DNA of 64,000 nucleotides. Source: Acinetobacter sp. Ver3 (lineage in GTDB: Bacteria > Pseudomonadota > Gammaproteobacteria > Pseudomonadales > Moraxellaceae). The position numbers were made by a program, and so were the translations under genes. Positions 27,131 through 35,899 of the stretch are shown here, in pieces. The notes below the pieces were generated by a model that saw only the letters and a list, made by a program, of their open reading frames with translations, had not been told where the DNA came from and did not search any database. Each line of letters starts with the position of its first letter. Within the stretch, counting starts at the first letter, position 1. The stretch is taken from NCBI RefSeq assembly GCF_000632455.1, contig NZ_JFYL01000003.1:40827-104826 (forward strand), in the 5' to 3' direction.

Positions 27131-27709
27131 ATGCAAATGCAATCGAAAGTTTCAGCATTCAAAGTTTCTATGCTCAGTGCATTGCTGAGTTTAGGCTTTG
27201 TGGGATGTGCAGCAACGCAAAATACATCTGCATCCAAAGAATCCAACACTAAAATCCAAACCATTCCTGTAAATGCGGTGAGTGCTCAAGGAGTTCATGA
27301 TCAAATTGGAACGATTAGCTTCCAAGATAGTGACAAAGGTCTTGTGATCACAACGGACTTAACTAAATTATCACCTGGATATCACGGGTTCCATATCCAT
27401 GAAAAAGGCTCATGTGAGCCTGCTGAAAAAGATGGCAAAATGGGGGCTGCGCTTGCCGCTGGTGGACATTACAATCCAAATCAAGCGCCTGGGCATGGTA
27501 CGCCAAACGATGGTCATCTAGGTGACTTACCAGTGTTAAATGTTGACGCGTCAGGTAATGCAAAAACACAAGTGATTGCACCACGTCTCACACTTGCAGA
27601 CATTCAAGGTCTATCCATCATGGTACATGCAGGTGGTGACAATTATTCAGACCAACCTAAACCACTAGGTGGTGGGGGTGATCGTGTAGCATGTGGTGTT
27701 ATACGCTAA
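27131..27709 (+). CDS. sodC: superoxide dismutase [Cu-Zn], lipoprotein-type
   Basis: A 192-aa enzyme that converts superoxide to H2O2 and O2 in the periplasm. A lipobox is present (FVGC, Cys26), so it is membrane-anchored. Ligands: copper His88 and His90 (GFHIHEKG), bridging His113 (GGHYNP), zinc His122/His129 and Asp132 (DGHLGDLP), and copper His166 (VHAGGDN). Disulfide cysteines are Cys95 and Cys188, and the active-site arginine is Arg185. AAGGAT lies about 10 nt before the ATG. It protects against external superoxide such as the oxidative burst. It is followed by its own terminator. Confidence 0.94.
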   Translation: MQMQSKVSAFKVSMLSALLSLGFVGCAATQNTSASKESNTKIQTIPVNAVSAQGVHDQIGTISFQDSDKGLVITTDLTKLSPGYHGFHIHEKGSCEPAEKDGKMGAALAAGGHYNPNQAPGHGTPNDGHLGDLPVLNVDASGNAKTQVIAPRLTLADIQGLSIMVHAGGDNYSDQPKPLGGGGDRVACGVIR

Positions 27710-27728
27710 GCTACACTCAAGACTCATC

Positions 27729-27762
27729 AAAGGATTAAGCTCTAGCTTAGTCCTTTTTTTAT
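27729..27762 (+). terminator. terminator after sodC
   Basis: AAGGATTAAGCT / AGCTTAGTCCTT stem with one G.T and a 2-nt loop, followed by seven T. Confidence 0.82.
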
Positions 27763-27977
27763 TTCGCTGATGATCTATAAAATGTTGTGAGTATCACTTC
27801 ATATCCATCTTTATAGACATGATTGACATATTAGCTTATTTTTAAATCTACTATCATAAAAAACGATTATTATAAATTATATTTCCCTTAAACAATGCGA
27901 TCTAGTCCACATAGATTCTAACTTTGCTACAACAACGATTAGGTAAAATAGGATGTCTTCTTTTGTGGGGTTTGAGA

Positions 27978-28268
27978 ATGAATATTAAGTCCTTACGTAT
28001 TATTGGTTTACTTGAAGGGATTTCATTCCTACTACTGCTCTTTTTTGCCATGCCAATGAAATATATGTTGGATCAGCCTATTTATGTGAAATATATTGGC
28101 ATGGGACATGGCGTTCTATTTGTGCTGTTTTTAGTCGCATTATTTGTGGTATGCGAGAAGCAAAAGTGGTCTATCAATGTATTTATTCTTGGGCTGATAG
28201 CTTCCGTTCTACCCTTTGCCCCTTTTATTTTTGATCGTAAACTCAAACATCTCGAACAAATACAATGA
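27978..28268 (+). CDS. DUF3817 integral membrane protein
   Basis: A 96-aa protein with three hydrophobic helices and the DUF3817 opening SLRIIGLLEGISFLLLLFFAMPMKY, followed by GMGHGVLFVLFL. ATG 27978 fits the family start; an upstream frame from 27924 would add 18 unlikely residues. Function unknown. It is convergent with the CraA-like gene across a symmetrical terminator. Confidence 0.83.
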   Translation: MNIKSLRIIGLLEGISFLLLLFFAMPMKYMLDQPIYVKYIGMGHGVLFVLFLVALFVVCEKQKWSINVFILGLIASVLPFAPFIFDRKLKHLEQIQ

Positions 28269-28269
28269 T

Positions 28270-28300
28270 TAAAAAATCCTCCACAAGGAGGATTTTTTAT
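28270..28300. terminator. bidirectional terminator
   Basis: AAAAATCCTCC / GGAGGATTTTT with a 4-nt loop between convergent genes. Confidence 0.85.
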
Positions 28301-29520
28301 GCTGAAGTGGCTCTTTCTTGCATGATCTGATGAACAATTTTTCTTGGAGCACTAAACCATAGTGCAATAAGGATAAAACAAGCCAATGCATATGCCATCG
28401 TGCCATAGGATTCATACATAATGCGTACAATTTCGATCACAACAAAGAATGCAATCATCATAATCATGCCTACTGCGGCAGCAACAGTTCCTTTAGATAC
28501 CTCAGAAGCATCTAAACTAAAACGATAAAGCACAGAAAAACTGCAGCCCTCACCAAAACTGATTAAGGTCATACCGATAATTAAGCACCATAATAAATAA
28601 TCCTGCCAAATCGCACCAGCCAAAACAATAAGCGTTCCAACCAACATCAACGGCAATGCAACTACCACGGTCTTTCCTACTGCATAGCGATCAATAACAC
28701 GAATCAGGACAATATTTCCAATAATTAAACCACCCAATACAGGCACCTGTGCATAGCCATATTGCATATTGGTCAGACCGAGCTGTTCGACCAAAATTAC
28801 AGGTGACATAGCGATCCACAAAATTAGTGGAATTGAGACCATGGGTACTGACAAAGCCAAGCCCATAAATTTTTTATTTTTAAAAATGGCTTTGAAATCA
28901 TCCCATACATAACTTAATGGTTGCTTTGGAATACTCAAATGCTGCTCAGGCATTTTTGCTTTAAGACCAAACCAACTTAAGGCTGCTAAAAAGGCAATCC
29001 CAATGAAACCCCAATGCCAAGACACATGGTCTATCATAAATGCGCCGAGCACAGGACCAAGCAATGGTGCGATCAATGAAATATTCGCCATTAAAGCCAT
29101 GACTTTAATCGCATCTCTTTCTTCAAAAATTTCTTGGATGGCAGCATAACCCACAGCTGAAATAATGGTCAGCCCAATCCCTTGTAAAAAACGAAATGCA
29201 AGAAATTGCTCTATAGACTGGGTGAATAAAATGAGCAAACAGCAGACTACAAAAAAGAAAACACCTCCAAGGAGTACTTTTTTACGACCTAAGCGATCTG
29301 ATAACGGTCCTAAAAACCACGCCAAAGATGCTCCACCCAATAAAAAGAAAGACATGGATGATGGCGCCCACTCACTGCCTACACCAAACTCACGTGTAAT
29401 CGTAAGCATCGCAGGTTGTACAAGATCATTACAGATATAGACTGAAAATTCGAAGAGCACCAATGCCAAAGGAAACATAATTGTTGCCCGACTTAAGGTT
29501 GCTTTACTCACCTTTTGCAT
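28297..29520 (-). CDS. craA: CraA/MdfA-like multidrug MFS efflux pump
   Basis: A 407-aa drug:H+ antiporter of the 12-helix MFS class. The N-terminal part (TIMFPLALVLFEFSVYICND) has Glu24 and Asp32 at the places of the functionally key acidic residues of E. coli MdfA. Motif A GPLSDRLGRKK is at 71-81, and motif C-like LIAPLLGPVLGAF follows. From memory it closely matches CraA, the intrinsic chloramphenicol-efflux protein of Acinetobacter baumannii. It is expressed alone; no regulator gene adjoins. Drug range is inferred, not shown. Confidence 0.82.
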   Translation of the reverse strand: MQKVSKATLSRATIMFPLALVLFEFSVYICNDLVQPAMLTITREFGVGSEWAPSSMSFFLLGGASLAWFLGPLSDRLGRKKVLLGGVFFFVVCCLLILFTQSIEQFLAFRFLQGIGLTIISAVGYAAIQEIFEERDAIKVMALMANISLIAPLLGPVLGAFMIDHVSWHWGFIGIAFLAALSWFGLKAKMPEQHLSIPKQPLSYVWDDFKAIFKNKKFMGLALSVPMVSIPLILWIAMSPVILVEQLGLTNMQYGYAQVPVLGGLIIGNIVLIRVIDRYAVGKTVVVALPLMLVGTLIVLAGAIWQDYLLWCLIIGMTLISFGEGCSFSVLYRFSLDASEVSKGTVAAAVGMIMMIAFFVVIEIVRIMYESYGTMAYALACFILIALWFSAPRKIVHQIMQERATSA

Positions 29521-29690
29521 GTTTTTTTCACATGTTTGAATATTTTTTGGAAGCGTAGTTTACGTGAAATGCATCACAATGCCATGACAAAGTTTTGCGT
29601 TTTTGTAACACTGAACTACGAAACAAAGTCTGAAAATTAAACGAAAATTTAGCCTTTATCGTAAATCAATTTCTCACCCAAACATTGACA

Positions 29691-30572
29691 TCATTTGGCA
29701 TCAATTGCATGACTTTTCAAAAAAGTACCATGCTTCATTTCCTCAATCGCTTCAACAATCTCATCTTGCGTATTCATGACATAAAAACCACGCCCGACTA
29801 AAGGCTCGTTCAGCGGCTGCCCCATGAGATATAAAATTTTGCTATCAGACAATGTGGTGAATTCAACATTTTCACCATGACTTGAAAACACCGCCATTCC
29901 CTGATCAGTCAGTAATTCATCATCTGTACCAAATTCAACTTTACCACGGCGCATATACATCAGTGTGGTATCCAAATGTCCTGCTGGTAATGTGAGTGTG
30001 TGACCTGCTTTTAAATCCAAATCCAAAACCAGCAAAGGACTGTGGACTAATGCTGGTCCTTGCACTTGCATAAAGGCCCCAGCAATGACACGCGCAGTAC
30101 CCACATCATGAGCTAAATCTACAACTGGGATGTTAGATTTAAGTAAGCTTTGATAACGCGGATTCGTTTTTTTTGCAGTTGCTGGCAAATTCACCCACAG
30201 CTGAATCATTTCAAATCGTCCACCTTCTCGGGAAAATGACTCACTAAATTTTTCTTTATGAATAATGCCTGATGCAGCAGTCATCCACTGTACATCACCT
30301 TTCTGAATAACACCTCCACCACCTTGCGAATCCCAATGCTCTAACTCACCTTCATACACGAACGTGACTGTCTCAAAACCACGGTGCGGATGCTCTTCAA
30401 CGCCTTTACGCAGTTGAGAGGGTTTCAACATACCGGGACCAATATGATCGAGAAGTAAAAATGGGGATACTGTATTTCCGAGTTCATAGTGTGAAAAAAC
30501 AGACACAACCGGATTAAAGTCTCCAACTGAAAAATGACTGTCGTTACGATGGATAAAAGCGAGTGTTTTCAT
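29691..30572 (-). CDS. pirin family protein
   Basis: A 293-aa bicupin. The N-terminal cupin contains metal ligands His61, His63 (EEHPHRGFETVT), His105 and Glu107 (SGIIHKEKF), matching the iron site of human pirin and E. coli YhhW. The C-terminal cupin is less conserved. Bacterial pirins bind iron; some degrade quercetin, others bind partner enzymes such as pyruvate dehydrogenase. The role here is unknown. It starts at ATG 30572 and is transcribed alone. Confidence 0.87.
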   Translation of the reverse strand: MKTLAFIHRNDSHFSVGDFNPVVSVFSHYELGNTVSPFLLLDHIGPGMLKPSQLRKGVEEHPHRGFETVTFVYEGELEHWDSQGGGGVIQKGDVQWMTAASGIIHKEKFSESFSREGGRFEMIQLWVNLPATAKKTNPRYQSLLKSNIPVVDLAHDVGTARVIAGAFMQVQGPALVHSPLLVLDLDLKAGHTLTLPAGHLDTTLMYMRRGKVEFGTDDELLTDQGMAVFSSHGENVEFTTLSDSKILYLMGQPLNEPLVGRGFYVMNTQDEIVEAIEEMKHGTFLKSHAIDAK

Positions 30573-30877
30573 TTTTTATCTTATTTATTGAATGACTTTA
30601 GTTTAATGCGGTTTTAGATTTCCCTCTACGTTAATTTTATGATGCTTTCAGTTGTGTTTTATCAATTGAAATATTTTTGTCATCAAAATTTGATGCAATT
30701 TGAAACATATAAAATGTTAGAAATCATCTAATCTGAACATTCACCACTGATCAATATGAAACTTTTAATTACTTAATGTTCATGTGGATTAATTCCACAA
30801 AGCAAAGGATCTGCAGACTCGATAAAACACTTGTTTTGTCGAAGTAATCTCTCAGTACACCTTGAGCTTTTAGAACT
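30573..30877. other. gene-free stretch between divergent genes
   Basis: A 305-nt divergent promoter region between the pirin and YoaK-type genes. It is A+T-rich, with no palindrome or promoter strong enough to call. Confidence 0.4.
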
Positions 30878-31606
30878 ATGTCAAAATGCTACATACCAAT
30901 TAAAAATCGCTGGCGACATCATCATGAAGCTTCGATTCTATCGCTCGTCGGTGGTTGGCTAAATACCGTTGGATTTATTTCATTATTTGGCATTTATACC
31001 AATCATGTTACTGGCTATATCGTGACTGCAGGCAAAGAAACGATCTTGGGAGGATTAGGACTGTGGGCTCTTTTTATTGGCATTTTCGTAGTTACGATTG
31101 GTATTACTGCGTGGTGTGAACAACGTTGGAAAGACAAGTATCCGAACATCTTACTGGGGTTCTTTATTGCAGAGACAATACTGTTAACGCTCTTCATGCT
31201 GGCAGGACTTAATTTCAGCCCCTTTTATACTTTGGCTGAATTTGGCGCAATACTTACCGCAACATTGGGCATTGCTGCAATGGGAATTCGAAATGCCATT
31301 ATCCGAACATTACTATCTACAATGGCCACCTCAACCTTAATGACGGGCAATCTTGCTCAACTAACCATTGATTTTACTATTGCTTATGGGGCGCCTCATG
31401 TATCAGAAGAACGCAAACAAGTTGCCAAACAAAATATTCTAAAAATCTTACCGACTATTTTATCCTTCAGTTCAGGTGCAATATTAGGTGCGATTACTTA
31501 TATGTTGTTTGGCTTCTTATGTATGATTTTTCCCATTTTAGCGATGGGCTATATTTGCTATCGTGAGTGGCGCTTCTCGTCTACTCATCCTTATTCGACT
31601 CAATAG
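30878..31606 (+). CDS. YoaK/DUF1275 family membrane protein
   Basis: A 242-aa protein with about six hydrophobic helices. The N-terminal ASILSLVGGWLNTVGFISLFGIYTNHVTGYI is the family hallmark, and a second MATSTLMTGNLAQLTID segment resembles it, reflecting the internal repeat. Function of the family is unknown, possibly transport. The start follows a weak ribosome site. It is closed by a terminator shared with the convergent lipoprotein gene. Confidence 0.83.
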   Translation: MSKCYIPIKNRWRHHHEASILSLVGGWLNTVGFISLFGIYTNHVTGYIVTAGKETILGGLGLWALFIGIFVVTIGITAWCEQRWKDKYPNILLGFFIAETILLTLFMLAGLNFSPFYTLAEFGAILTATLGIAAMGIRNAIIRTLLSTMATSTLMTGNLAQLTIDFTIAYGAPHVSEERKQVAKQNILKILPTILSFSSGAILGAITYMLFGFLCMIFPILAMGYICYREWRFSSTHPYSTQ

Positions 31607-31616
31607 TGCATGCAAT

Positions 31617-31647
31617 AAAAAAGGCATAACTCACTATGCCTTTTTAA
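31617..31647. terminator. bidirectional terminator
   Basis: AAAAAGGCATA / TATGCCTTTTT stem with a short loop, flanked by A- and T-runs, between convergent genes. Confidence 0.82.
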
Positions 31648-31667
31648 ACCGAATTTCTGGTCTGATG

Positions 31668-32042
31668 TCATGGACAAAGCGCAGTTTGGAAAGATTTTGT
31701 ATTTTTTCCTCGCACACATTTGTATTCCGTTTTCTTATTAACTTGCTGCCATTTACCATCGTTCAATTTAAAACTATAGATAAAGCGCTCGGCAGCAATT
31801 GAGTCATCCATCAAGCCTGTTTGTGTCACTTTGACTTCGGCTACGGTCGGTGCTTCGGCACGATTAAAATACTGACGTAATTCAACAGTCGCAAGCTCAT
31901 TGCGTAATTCAGGATGTAGCTTCAAGACTTGCTCTAAAGGAGTGTCATTCCCATGTACTTTAGAAATAACATTTTTCGTAGTAGCACACCCCGTGAGCAT
32001 CATACTAACTAGACCAACTGTGGTCATTATTTTCATCATCAT
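31668..32042 (-). CDS. hypothetical lipoprotein, paralogue A
   Basis: A 124-aa protein with lipobox LTGC (Cys19). The C-terminal ~85 residues contain TPLEQVLKL, VELRQYFN, VKVTQTGLMDDSIAAER and the ending YKCVRG...LCP. The gene just upstream on the same strand (32264-32692) encodes a protein with the same landmarks in the same order, so the two are tandem paralogues. The two C-terminal cysteines are conserved in both and may form a disulfide. Function unknown. Confidence 0.75.
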   Translation of the reverse strand: MMMKIMTTVGLVSMMLTGCATTKNVISKVHGNDTPLEQVLKLHPELRNELATVELRQYFNRAEAPTVAEVKVTQTGLMDDSIAAERFIYSFKLNDGKWQQVNKKTEYKCVRGKNTKSFQTALCP

Positions 32043-32263
32043 TGTTTTACTCAGTTCGCCATTGATCTTTTACATATGATGTTCTGAACTGTTGTGACAA
32101 AAAAGAACAGATATGTATGTTATTTTTTCTAAAGCTCATTAAAAATGATTAATAGAACGAGAAATACGAATAAAAAATGCAGCATATTGATGCTACATTT
32201 TTGAATTTAAACAGTTCAAATGACGCTCGTAACAATTTTATGGAAAATTTCGAAAGTAAATTT

Positions 32264-32692
32264 TTAAGGGCATAATTTATTATGAAAATTTGTAGTATCT
32301 GGTCCACGACCACATTTCCAAGTTTCATCTTTTGATATTTCTTTCCACTCACTATTAATATATTCAAATTGGTAAGTTTCACGTTGTGCAGAAACAGAGT
32401 CATCCGCTAGTCCACCATAGGTGACAGTTACTTTTGCATGAGATTTTCCAGATTCAGGTGTATCGAATTCCTGTTGTAAATCTACTGTTCTCATATCTTC
32501 AAAGCTTTGAATTTTCCGATACACTTGATCTAAAGGAGAGTTTTGAACAGAATTGGCATTTTGTTTCGACGTTTCTACTTGACCAGCTTCAGAATTATGA
32601 TTTTTAGTATTGATCTCATTCAACTGTTTTTGACCTATACATGCATTAAGTGAAAGTGCAATTGCACTTAGAAAAATTATTCTTTTTAACAT
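32264..32692 (-). CDS. hypothetical lipoprotein, paralogue B
   Basis: A 142-aa protein with lipobox LNAC (Cys18), a Gln/Asn/Glu-rich linker (20-50), and a domain with SPLDQVYRKI, VDLQQEFD, VTVTYGGLADDSVSAQR and terminal WKCGRG...LCP. These match paralogue A (31668-32042) segment for segment, with the linker as the main difference. The pair likely arose by duplication. No family is recognised. Confidence 0.75.
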   Translation of the reverse strand: MLKRIIFLSAIALSLNACIGQKQLNEINTKNHNSEAGQVETSKQNANSVQNSPLDQVYRKIQSFEDMRTVDLQQEFDTPESGKSHAKVTVTYGGLADDSVSAQRETYQFEYINSEWKEISKDETWKCGRGPDTTNFHNKLCP

Positions 32693-32711
32693 TAAAATTT
32701 CTCATGAAATA

Positions 32712-32743
32712 AAAAAACAGCATGACAAGCATGCTGTTTTTTA
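32712..32743 (-). terminator. terminator of the D-2-hydroxyglutarate dehydrogenase gene
   Basis: AAAAAACAGCATG / CATGCTGTTTTTT stem with a 5-nt loop, nearly symmetrical. It lies just past the stop of the minus-strand gene at 32770. Confidence 0.82.
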
Positions 32744-32769
32744 GACCTTATTTATAGATAGATTTTGTT

Positions 32770-34179
32770 TCACAAATCAAATAATTTACCTGGATTCATA
32801 ATCCCATTTGGATCAAATACTTGTTTGAGTGCTTTCATATATTCAATTTCTTCAGCTGAACGTGTGTACTCAAGATATGGCTTCTTCGTCATACCCACAC
32901 CATGTTCCGCAGAAATTGAACCATCATACTTTTTCACAGTATCAAATACATACTTGTTCACCACCTGACATTTCGCAAAGAATTCATCTTTGGTTAAATT
33001 TTCAGGCTTTAAGATATTTAAGTGCAAGTTACCATCGCCAATATGACCAAACCAGCAAATTTCAAAGTCAGGATAATTGTCAGCAACAATTGCATCAATT
33101 TCTTTAATGAATGCAGGTACGTGTGTGATGAGCACTGAAATATCATTTTTGTATGGGATAAATGGTGCGATTGACTCAGAAATATCTTCACGCAGACGCC
33201 ATAAGCTTTCTACTTGGTCTAAGCTTTGACTAAGCACGCCATCAAGTACCCAACCTTGTTCCATACAATGCTCAAAGATTTCCATTGCCTTGTCCATAAT
33301 TGGCTCAAATGGCGCTTCAAACTCAAGCAATACATAGAATGGGCATTCAGTTTCAAATGGACGTTGCACGTGACCATTTGCCAATACTTTTTGCATCGCA
33401 AGTTCACCGAAGAACTCGAACGCAGTTAAATCAATTTTCGCTTGGAACGCGTGAAGAACTGGCATCACTGCATCAAAGTCAGGTACACCGAGCACCATTA
33501 CTTGCAGATCTTGTGGTTGACGCTCAAGTTTAATTTCCGCTTCAGTCACTAAACCTAAAGTACCTTCACCACCAATAAATAAGTGTTGCAACGCATAACC
33601 TGTCGCATTCTTGATCATGCCTTTGTTTAAACGCAGCACATCCCCTTTACCAGTGACTACAGTCAGACCGAGTACCCAGTTACGTGTCATACCGTATTTA
33701 ATGACTTTAATACCACCAGCATTAGTACCGATGTTACCACCAATTTGTGATGAACCAGCTGAAGCGAAATCAACTGGATAATACATACCTTGCTCTTCAG
33801 CATAGTTCTGAAGTTGCTCAGTCACCACACCTGCTTGTACACGTACCATACGGTCTGCTGGGAAGAATTCCAAAATTTGGTTCATCTTGTCCATGCTGAC
33901 CACGATTTCACCGTTGGCAGCGACAGCCCCTGCAGAAAGACCAGTACGACCACCTGACGGTGTCACAGCAACATTAAATTGGTTTGCTAGTTTCACAATT
34001 GCCTGAACTTGTTCAGTCGTCGAAGGAAAAACGATGACTGATGGGTTTGGATCAAAATGTTTAGTGTGATCGCGTCCCCAATTTTGTAGGCTGTCCGTAT
34101 CAGTTTTGATACGGTTTTCACCAACAATTGACGTTAATTGAGTCAATAACTCTGGGGTTAAAGCAACTGGAGCATTCAT
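32770..34179 (-). CDS. FAD-linked D-2-hydroxyglutarate dehydrogenase-type oxidase
   Basis: A 469-aa flavoprotein of the GlcD/D2HGDH group. The PCMH-type FAD domain has PSVIVFPSTTEQV and the pyrophosphate loop TPSGGRTGLSAGA. The C-terminal domain has GHIGDGNLHLN and SAEHGVGMTKK, which carry substrate/metal and flavin contacts. It oxidises D-2-hydroxyacids, probably D-2-hydroxyglutarate to 2-oxoglutarate. It is divergent from serA, whose product makes D-2-hydroxyglutarate as by-product; in Pseudomonas the two enzymes are coupled. D-lactate is an alternative substrate. ATG 34179 was chosen (AGGT upstream) over TTG 34197. Confidence 0.85.
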   Translation of the reverse strand: MNAPVALTPELLTQLTSIVGENRIKTDTDSLQNWGRDHTKHFDPNPSVIVFPSTTEQVQAIVKLANQFNVAVTPSGGRTGLSAGAVAANGEIVVSMDKMNQILEFFPADRMVRVQAGVVTEQLQNYAEEQGMYYPVDFASAGSSQIGGNIGTNAGGIKVIKYGMTRNWVLGLTVVTGKGDVLRLNKGMIKNATGYALQHLFIGGEGTLGLVTEAEIKLERQPQDLQVMVLGVPDFDAVMPVLHAFQAKIDLTAFEFFGELAMQKVLANGHVQRPFETECPFYVLLEFEAPFEPIMDKAMEIFEHCMEQGWVLDGVLSQSLDQVESLWRLREDISESIAPFIPYKNDISVLITHVPAFIKEIDAIVADNYPDFEICWFGHIGDGNLHLNILKPENLTKDEFFAKCQVVNKYVFDTVKKYDGSISAEHGVGMTKKPYLEYTRSAEEIEYMKALKQVFDPNGIMNPGKLFDL

Positions 34180-34197
34180 CGTTTGCAGACCTAGCAA

Positions 34198-34531
34198 GAA
34201 AGATACAAGTTGTAGATTGCTTAAAAAACAAACCTTTAATCAAGATTTTAAAAGCGTATTTGTTAAGCGAATGTGAAGAAAATATCACCACGACTGGATG
34301 AGTCAATTTCACGATTGTGCATTATAAAGCATTTTCCCATGAAACCCCGATAAAATCAGACATTTTGCGAATGTTACTTAGATATGATGCAGTTAATTCA
34401 ACCGCAGTTTGTCTGATAAGGACTATATCTTGCAAAAATATCCATAGCTCAAGTCATAAAGGAAATGTATATAGCACGCTCACGTATGCTATCATACTGC
34501 CACTAAATTTGGCCTTTGTAGCGGAGCCGTA
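34198..34531. other. divergent promoter region of the hydroxyglutarate dehydrogenase gene and serA
   Basis: A 334-nt gene-free stretch serving both directions. A TATCAT box (34490-34495) is the only -10-like element I would name on the serA side; its -35 is weak. No operator palindrome is evident. Confidence 0.4.
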
Positions 34532-35764
34532 ATGAGCCAACATCTCTCTTTGCCTAAAGATAAAATTCGTTTCCTATTGTTAGAAGGCGTTCACCAAAAC
34601 GCAATCGACACTTTGAATGCTGCTGGATACACCAACATCGACTATCGTAAAACTGCGCTTGAAGGTGAAGCGCTGAAAGAAGCGATTAAAGATGCTCACT
34701 TCATCGGTATTCGTTCGCGCACACAATTAACTGAAGAAGTTTTTGAAGCTGCGAATAAATTGATCGCGGTCGGTTGTTTTTGTATTGGTACAAACCAAGT
34801 GAACTTGAATGCTGCGATGAGCCGTGGTATTCCAGTGTTCAACGCACCATACTCAAATACTCGTTCTGTTGCTGAACTTGTATTAGCTGAAGCTATTCTT
34901 CTCCTTCGTCGTGTACCTGAAAAATCTACAGATACACATGCAGGTGGTTGGAACAAATCTGCAGTAGGTTCATTTGAAACACGTGGTAAAACTTTAGGTA
35001 TTGTGGGTTACGGTTCAATTGGTTCACAACTTTCTGTACTTGCTGAAAGCATGGGTATGAAAGTGATTTACTTTGATACAGTAACAAAATTACCTTTAGG
35101 TAATGCTCGCCAAGTTGGCTCAATGGGCGAACTTCTTGCAAATGCTGATGTTGTATCACTACACGTGCCAGATGTTCCTTCTACACGTAATTTCATGACC
35201 AAAGAGCAATTTGCTCAGATGAAACAAGGTTCAATCTTCATCAATGCTGCACGTGGTACATGTGTAGTAATTGAAGATTTAGCTGATGCTCTGAAATCAG
35301 GTCATTTGGCTGGTGCTGCTGTTGACGTATTCCCGAAAGAGCCTAAAGCGAACGGTGAAGAGTTTATCTCTCCACTACGTAATATCCCGAACGTGATTTT
35401 AACACCGCACGTGGGTGGTTCTACGATGGAAGCTCAAGCAAACATCGGTCTAGAAGTTGCAGAGAAATTCGTTGCTTACTCTGACAAAGGTATGACATTG
35501 TCAGCAGTTAACTTCCCTGAAATTGCGCTTCCATTGACTGAAGGTAAACACCGTTTACTTCACATTCACAAAAACATTCCAGGCGTGTTGTCTAAAATTA
35601 ACAACCTGTTTGCTGAACACGGCATTAACATCTCAGGTCAGTCTCTTATGACCAAAGGTGATGTGGGTTATTTAGTCATGGACGTTGATGCTACAGCTTC
35701 TGCTGAAGCACTTGATACACTTCATAACGTAGAAGGTACAATCCGCGCTCGCGTATTGTTCTAA
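34532..35764 (+). CDS. serA: D-3-phosphoglycerate dehydrogenase
   Basis: First enzyme of serine synthesis: oxidises 3-phosphoglycerate to phosphohydroxypyruvate with NAD+. 410 aa, the length of E. coli SerA. The Rossmann motif is LGIVGYGSIGSQ, the active-site block NAARGTCVVIEDL, and the catalytic histidine lies in LTPHVGGSTMEAQ. The C-terminal ACT domain (IHKNIPGVLSKINNLFAEHG) gives serine feedback inhibition in E. coli. GGAG precedes the ATG. It is divergent from a D-2-hydroxyglutarate dehydrogenase gene. Confidence 0.95.
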   Translation: MSQHLSLPKDKIRFLLLEGVHQNAIDTLNAAGYTNIDYRKTALEGEALKEAIKDAHFIGIRSRTQLTEEVFEAANKLIAVGCFCIGTNQVNLNAAMSRGIPVFNAPYSNTRSVAELVLAEAILLLRRVPEKSTDTHAGGWNKSAVGSFETRGKTLGIVGYGSIGSQLSVLAESMGMKVIYFDTVTKLPLGNARQVGSMGELLANADVVSLHVPDVPSTRNFMTKEQFAQMKQGSIFINAARGTCVVIEDLADALKSGHLAGAAVDVFPKEPKANGEEFISPLRNIPNVILTPHVGGSTMEAQANIGLEVAEKFVAYSDKGMTLSAVNFPEIALPLTEGKHRLLHIHKNIPGVLSKINNLFAEHGINISGQSLMTKGDVGYLVMDVDATASAEALDTLHNVEGTIRARVLF

Positions 35765-35779
35765 TCTCTAATACGTTTG

Positions 35780-35814
35780 GAAAACCACAGCTTTTTCGAG
35801 CTGTGGTTTTTTTA
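35780..35814 (+). terminator. terminator after serA
   Basis: AAAACCACAGCT / AGCTGTGGTTTT stem with a short TTTTCG-type loop, then T-run. Confidence 0.87.
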
Positions 35815-35819
35815 TGGTG

Positions 35820-35860
35820 TTTCATCTGAGTTGACGTAGGCTCCGCCAACTTAGATGAAA
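35820..35860. repeat. isolated 14-bp inverted repeat
   Basis: Arms 35820-35833 (TTTCATCTGAGTTG) and 35847-35860 pair over all 14 positions with one G.T, around a G+C-rich 13-nt loop. No T-run follows. It lies between the serA terminator and the first EamA gene and may be a small repeat element, an operator or a structured 5' leader. Confidence 0.4.
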
Positions 35861-35899
35861 GATATCCCTTTCTAATCTAACCACCATACGTTTAAAACC

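Noticed and set aside
27010..27252. An 80-codon frame overlapping the sodC signal peptide
   Set aside because: It overlaps sodC in another frame, begins inside the terminator region, and has no ribosome site or family features.
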